Source: Saccharibacillus kuerlensis DSM 22868
GTDB lineage: Bacteria > Bacillota > Bacilli > Paenibacillales > Paenibacillaceae
DNA length: 64,000 bases
Direction: 5' to 3'
NCBI RefSeq assembly: GCF_000378145.1
Contig: NZ_KB899279.1
Location: forward strand, 233,064-297,063
Shown here: piece by piece, positions 60,295 through 64,000 of the stretch
How the letters are laid out: the number at the start of each line of letters is the position of its first letter
Position numbering within the stretch: the stretch's first letter is position 1
The notes under the pieces: generated by a model
Database searches by the model: none
Told to the model about the DNA's origin: nothing
The model's input: only the letters and a program-made list of their open reading frames with translations
Translations under genes and position numbers: made by a program

Positions 60295-60405
60295 TACTCT
60301 CCCTCCTTGCTTCCACTTAAAATGTACATACGCGAATCAACCGGATTTTTACAAGCGATGCCTTATTCCATACAATGGATAAGAACAAGAAACGGAGGAA
60401 GTCCC

Positions 60406-61704
60406 ATGGCCAAAGAAAGCTTCGACAAGGAGATCCAGTTTCTGCGCCTGCTGGCGCTCAGCGGCGGCGGATACGACCGGCAGCAGTTTGCAGGCAGACT
60501 CGGCATCTCCGTACATACCTTTGACAAAACGGTACGCCGCTTGCGCGAAGTGAGCGGCGACGCCGATTTTGCCGACCTGTTCCGCTACGGTTACGCCGAT
60601 TCGGCCGAGCCGGTGCTGCTGTTCCTGTACCGGGCCAAGTCGATGAAAGAATCCGAGAGCCGCCGGCTGCCGCTGATTCTGATATCGCTCAAAGGAAATC
60701 CGCAGACCGCTGCCGAACTGCTCGATGCCTGCTGTAAGCAGCTTCCTGTCGAGGCGGCCATGCCGGACGAGAAAACGATCCGCTCCGACCTGCGCTATCT
60801 GGAAGAAGTCGGCGTTATACACCGCCAGCCGGGAGGCCGTCCATACCGCTATATTTTGAACAACGATCTGACCGACTGTCTGTCGCAGAAAGAACTGATC
60901 GACTTATACGAATTTGTCGATATCATGGCGAACACACAAATTCCGTCAGTTCAAGGCTATTTGCTGCGCGATAATCTAAAGAAAGCGCTCAAATCCGCCG
61001 TGTCCGAAGAACAGTGGGACGATGCGCTGCTGGAGCCTTTTTCCTACAAATATCATTATGATGCACGCATTCTGGACGAAGCCCATCTGTATACGCTGCT
61101 GCGAATGATTCGGCTGCGCAAACGCATTTCATTCCAATACTTTTCGCCCAAAAATAAAAAAAGCTATGCCGCTAAAGACACCAACCCGCTGTTCGGCCGC
61201 GAAAACGAAGCCCGGCGCGAAAGCACTCTTCCGCTCAAAGTCGTCTATGACCACCAATACGGCAGATGGTATCTGATCGGATCGGCTGCAAAAGGAAGAT
61301 TCGTAAAGTTCCGTATGGAAGGCATGATCGAAATCGCCGAGGAAGAGGAAATGCCGGAAGAGCATGTTGCGCTCAAAAAAGCCGCACTCGACGAACGGAT
61401 GCGCCGCAGTTGGCTGATTGATACAGGAGAAATCGTAACGGTCCGGGCCAGATTCTACCGTCCAGGCAGCGGACAAGCGGACTTTATCGAAGAACGCGTA
61501 CGGCTGCAGGGCCAATGGGGACAGATTGTGGAAGAAGACGAGCAATCGTTCATTTACGAAATCGAGGTCAACGGCATTACCGAAATCCGCCCGTGGCTCA
61601 GAAGCTTCGGATCAAGCTGCGAAGTGCTGGAACCGGCGGAATTGAGACAATCTTTTATCGAAGAATGGAAGGAGATTGCGGCCTATTATGAAGTCTCCAA
61701 TTGA
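60406..61704 (+). CDS. WYL-domain transcriptional regulator
   Basis: 432-residue regulator. An N-terminal helix-turn-helix (YDRQQFAGRLGISVHTFDKTVRRLREV) is followed by a second winged-helix-like part (DEKTIRSDLRYLEEVGVIHR). A WYL domain around residues 240-340 (RKRISFQYFSPKNKK, LPLKVVYDHQYGRWYLIGSAAKG, VKFRMEGMI) and a C-terminal WCX-like extension complete it. WYL domains sense nucleic acids or nucleotides and often control DNA-damage or defence genes. The ATG at 60406 has GGAGG upstream. It overlaps the next gene, a second WYL-like protein, by 17 bases. Confidence 0.88.
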   Translation: MAKESFDKEIQFLRLLALSGGGYDRQQFAGRLGISVHTFDKTVRRLREVSGDADFADLFRYGYADSAEPVLLFLYRAKSMKESESRRLPLILISLKGNPQTAAELLDACCKQLPVEAAMPDEKTIRSDLRYLEEVGVIHRQPGGRPYRYILNNDLTDCLSQKELIDLYEFVDIMANTQIPSVQGYLLRDNLKKALKSAVSEEQWDDALLEPFSYKYHYDARILDEAHLYTLLRMIRLRKRISFQYFSPKNKKSYAAKDTNPLFGRENEARRESTLPLKVVYDHQYGRWYLIGSAAKGRFVKFRMEGMIEIAEEEEMPEEHVALKKAALDERMRRSWLIDTGEIVTVRARFYRPGSGQADFIEERVRLQGQWGQIVEEDEQSFIYEIEVNGITEIRPWLRSFGSSCEVLEPAELRQSFIEEWKEIAAYYEVSN

Positions 61705-62584
61705 GAAGATTTTCAGTTATCAGCTAGCGTCGCGTCTGGAAGACACCGGTGTCTATACACTCACATCGCAGGAACGCGCCTGGCTGAGGACTATGCTGGA
61801 GCATCCGTCTGCCGCGGAAGCGCTGGAACCGTCTACGATCGAGAAGCTTCAGGCATGCACACTGGAAGACGAAATGCCGAACCTGCTGGACGGACTTGAA
61901 GAAAAGGCCGGCAGCCGCGACATGCAGACCGTTCATCCGCTGCTGAGGCCGATTCGCCAGATTCTCCGACATCGTCAGGGGATGATGATCCAGTGTATGA
62001 CCAAAAAAGGCAAGTTGAATGATCCGCAGCCCGGCCTGCCGTGTAAGCTGGAATATTCGATGGTCAAGCGGGAATGGTACCTGCATTGGTATAATTCCCG
62101 CACACGTTCTCCCATGCATACACGGCTGTGTCATATTGTCTTTGTCGATGAAATCCCTCTATCGCCTGCACGCTATGAAGAATGGTCAGCGCAGGCGCAG
62201 CAGAAACTTCAAGGAGGGCACCGTTACGAAGCGACCGTCGAGGTCATCCGATCCTTCAACGCTGAATTGACCCGGATTCTGCATGCGTTCTCCTGCTTTG
62301 ACAAAAGAGTCGAGTTCGATGAAAAGGAACAGATCTATCGGATTTATCTGAGTTACTCGGGAAGCGAGAGCCAGTATGTCCTGACCAAACTTCGCTTTCT
62401 GGGCAAAAGAGTACGCGTGGTTGAAGGCGAATATCTGAAAAGGCGAATGCGGGAGTCGACGAGGAAAGCGCTGGCGCTGTACGGAATCGGAACGGAGCCA
62501 ACATTTTCACCATCAACCGTGATCCCGTTAGATGTAGAAAGCGCTGCTTGCAGGCAGGACTCCACAGCGAAAATTCCTGATTGA
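61688..62584 (+). CDS. second WYL-like regulator
   Basis: 298-residue protein related to the preceding one but lacking a clear N-terminal HTH. Its first 90 residues are helical (LASRLEDTGVYTLTSQERAWLRTML). The WYL region reads LEYSMVKREWYLHWYNSRTRSPMHTRLCHIVFVDEI, given here only as positions about 125-160. The C-terminal part (YEATVEVIRSFNAELTRILHA, VLTKLRFLGKRVRVVEGEYL) resembles WCX. The pair recalls PafB/PafC, whose two WYL proteins work as a heterodimer. ATG 61688 has GGAG upstream. Confidence 0.78.
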   Translation: MKSPIEKIFSYQLASRLEDTGVYTLTSQERAWLRTMLEHPSAAEALEPSTIEKLQACTLEDEMPNLLDGLEEKAGSRDMQTVHPLLRPIRQILRHRQGMMIQCMTKKGKLNDPQPGLPCKLEYSMVKREWYLHWYNSRTRSPMHTRLCHIVFVDEIPLSPARYEEWSAQAQQKLQGGHRYEATVEVIRSFNAELTRILHAFSCFDKRVEFDEKEQIYRIYLSYSGSESQYVLTKLRFLGKRVRVVEGEYLKRRMRESTRKALALYGIGTEPTFSPSTVIPLDVESAACRQDSTAKIPD

Positions 62585-62607
62585 TCCTGCGCAAAATCAT
62601 GGATCAC

Positions 62608-62646
62608 AAAAAAAGCCGAATCGGGCTGCCCGATTCGGCTTTTTTC
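62608..62646 (+). terminator. bidirectional terminator
   Basis: AAAAAAGCCGAATCGGG / CCCGATTCGGCTTTTTT with a 3-base loop, between the WYL pair and the convergent DUF3891 gene. Confidence 0.93.
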
Positions 62647-62672
62647 ACGATTAAGCTGTATGTTCCTTCTGT

Positions 62673-63464
62673 TCACACAAACGTAATCTCCCGCTCGCTC
62701 CATTCCGTCTCCTGGTAAGCCTGCGCAATACCGACTTCGGAAATACGATCTTTTGAGACTACCTTCTCGCGCAGCGTCGTCACGATCTCACCGTCAAACG
62801 GCGAAGGATCGGCCTTGATCGTTGACTCGTCCTGCCAGCTCAACTGCAGCAGCCCGCCTCCGCCGAACGGCTCAGAGCCCGGAATCCCGTCTTTAAACCA
62901 TTCGTGCTCGTCTTCCTTACCAATCCCCGGAGCATTCAGACAGACGTACAGCGACAAACCGTCGCATGTCTGCAGCATCTGACGGTGCAGCAGCAGCGTC
63001 TCTTCCTGTACACCGGTATATTTGGAACGAATGCGCTGCTGGCGTTCTTCTTCATGCTGCACGAATGCTACGCATTCTTCGTGATCTGATGTGCGAATGT
63101 CTTCGAACACGCTGTAATACAGACTGTTCAGCAGTGCCGCATAAGGATGCTTTTCTTCCAACTCGTCGATGCCCATTCGGTAAAAGGCAAGCTTCGGCAG
63201 CAGCGGATATTCGTTGAATGAATACGGCGCATGCAGATGATCGTCCCATACCGGAATGTCGTCGGGACGAATCCAGGCGCGGTCATGTTCCAGTACGCCG
63301 AGCACAATCGCGTCCTTCGTTACTTCCGGTACATTCGGTGATTCTTCCACTCTCTCCATCATATAAAAACGATCTGCAAAGTGCTTGGCCGCCTGGCCGG
63401 CAAAATTTCCGTGATCATGCTGCTGTACAAGCACAAAGTGATGTTCGGTCTCACGTACGATCAT
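62673..63464 (-). CDS. DUF3891-family protein
   Basis: 263-residue soluble protein of the DUF3891 family. MIVRETEHHFVLVQQHDHGNFAG at the start, then AIVLGVLEHDRAWIRPDD, AFYRMGIDELEEKHPYAALLNSLYYSVF and CDGLSLYVCLNAPG. The conserved His-rich pattern (QHDHG, EHDRAW) suggests an HD-like metal site, but activity is unproven. The ATG at 63464 has GGGGGAG upstream; the longer frame from 63587 has no site. Convergent with the WYL pair. Confidence 0.85.
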   Translation of the reverse strand: MIVRETEHHFVLVQQHDHGNFAGQAAKHFADRFYMMERVEESPNVPEVTKDAIVLGVLEHDRAWIRPDDIPVWDDHLHAPYSFNEYPLLPKLAFYRMGIDELEEKHPYAALLNSLYYSVFEDIRTSDHEECVAFVQHEEERQQRIRSKYTGVQEETLLLHRQMLQTCDGLSLYVCLNAPGIGKEDEHEWFKDGIPGSEPFGGGGLLQLSWQDESTIKADPSPFDGEIVTTLREKVVSKDRISEVGIAQAYQETEWSEREITFV

Positions 63465-63642
63465 GATTAACTCCCCCGTTTCCGCAGCAGCCTGACTAAT
63501 GCCCGGCGCTGCCCTGCTTTTTCTCTCGCTATCTGCTATATTACCCGAATTATGATTCGTTCGTAACGAAAAGCTTGTGCAGCACATTTAAAACAAAAAG
63601 GTATCTAGGGCGTGTACGCAAACTCATCAACTTTTTCGAATA

Positions 63643-63765
63643 GAAAATGCTTTCAACGCCCAGGTCCGGTTTCCAAGTTTAAATGAAGCCTTTGAACGTA
63701 AATACGAAGCCGATTATTGGTTCCCGTATATGCCGGAATGGGACGCGCCCCATAAGAAATGCTGA
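63643..63765 (+). pseudogene. possible C-terminal gene remnant
   Basis: A short frame reads PSLNEAFERKYEADYWFPYM then PEWDAPHKKC and stops at 63763. Its composition is protein-like (several aromatic residues, no repeat), but it has no start, ribosome site or identifiable family. It may be the tail of a lost gene. The rest of 63465-64000 is repeat DNA. Confidence 0.35.
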
Positions 63766-63855
63766 ATAAGACGCATTCAACAAGAAACGATGAATAGGAT
63801 ACTTCTAATAAAAAGCGTCTAATAAGATTCCATCAATAAGATTCAACGTAAGGCC

Positions 63856-63992
63856 CAATAAGTGCCCATATGCAATTATTTTCCGCAAAAGCTCGCCAAA
63901 TCGTACAATAAGTGCGCAGGTGCAACTATTTCACATAAAAGTAAGGTTAGAAACGCGAAAACGCTGAAATAAGTGTATAGGAGCACTTATTT
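63856..63992 (+). repeat. 26-bp palindrome family, cluster D (three copies)
   Basis: Copies at 63856, 63906 and 63967 (CAATAAGTG or AAATAAGTG, 8 bases, CAATTATTT, CAACTATTT or CACTTATTT). Spacing 50 then 61 bases. The array may continue past the window end. Confidence 0.85.
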
Positions 63993-64000
63993 CAGCGAAA

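Noticed and set aside
63609..63640. Sequence like an insertion-sequence terminus (GGGCGTGTACGCAAACTC)
   Set aside because: No matching inverted end, transposase or target duplication was seen in the window.

Overview
The window looks like chromosomal DNA from a spore-former-type Firmicute of the Paenibacillaceae (Paenibacillus or Saccharibacillus grade). G+C is intermediate (about 53% by eye). Ribosome binding sites are strong AAGGAGG types, with many TTG and GTG starts. Proteins carry 'copper amine oxidase-like' stalk domains, and there are YesM/YesN-type sensors, TAATnATTATCA-type Fur sites and sigma-D-like flagellar promoters. No rRNA, tRNA, CRISPR array or intact transposase was seen.

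Bases 1-10,500 are an accessory defence island, all on the minus strand. It holds a markedly AT-rich Gabija operon (gajA, gajB) led by two small unrecognised genes, one with a CoiA-like zinc ribbon. A one-protein NERD-nuclease/SF1-helicase follows. A type IV McrBC restriction operon extended by a GNAT-like protein and a 69-residue basic protein completes it. The McrBC operon, with its terminator, sits between two copies of a 31-bp imperfect direct repeat. A frameshifted exonuclease remnant lies at the right boundary.

Bases 10,500-28,000 are mixed housekeeping genes. They include a cluster of small paralogous membrane proteins, two chemotaxis receptors with matching sigma-D-like promoters, an exported phosphodiester glycosidase, an aldo/keto reductase, and a FabH-like enzyme lacking two of three catalytic residues. 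Also here are a PD-(D/E)XK/winged-helix protein, threonine synthase, a DEDDh exonuclease and a WG-repeat protein. Pseudogenes (a GH31 alpha-xylosidase scrap, a frameshifted membrane protein) and degenerate intergenic repeats fill the gaps.

Bases 28,000-40,200 form a sugar-sensing and uptake region. A membrane-anchored sugar-binding sensor protein, a YesM/LytS-type kinase, a YesN-type regulator and a xylose-binding XylF lipoprotein form one overlapping operon. Downstream lies a ChvE-GguA-GguB monosaccharide ABC transporter with a cre-like site at its promoter. Together they read as a three-component xylose-responsive uptake system.

Bases 40,200-64,000 hold a stalk-fused Cu/Zn superoxide dismutase, an OpuB/EgtU-like fused permease/binding protein with its ATPase, alkaline phosphatase, and an exonuclease-BRCT fusion. 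TatD, an RNA-repair pair (KptA next to RtcB) and an FAD monooxygenase follow. Next come a Nik/Cnt-type ABC operon under a perfect Fur box, a pair of WYL regulators, and a DUF3891 protein.

Two dispersed palindromic repeat families run through the intergenic DNA. One is a 26-bp AAATAAGTG-N8-CACTTATTT element in four clusters. The other is an ATACTTC...GAAGTAT element seen both as a tandem array and as isolated copies.
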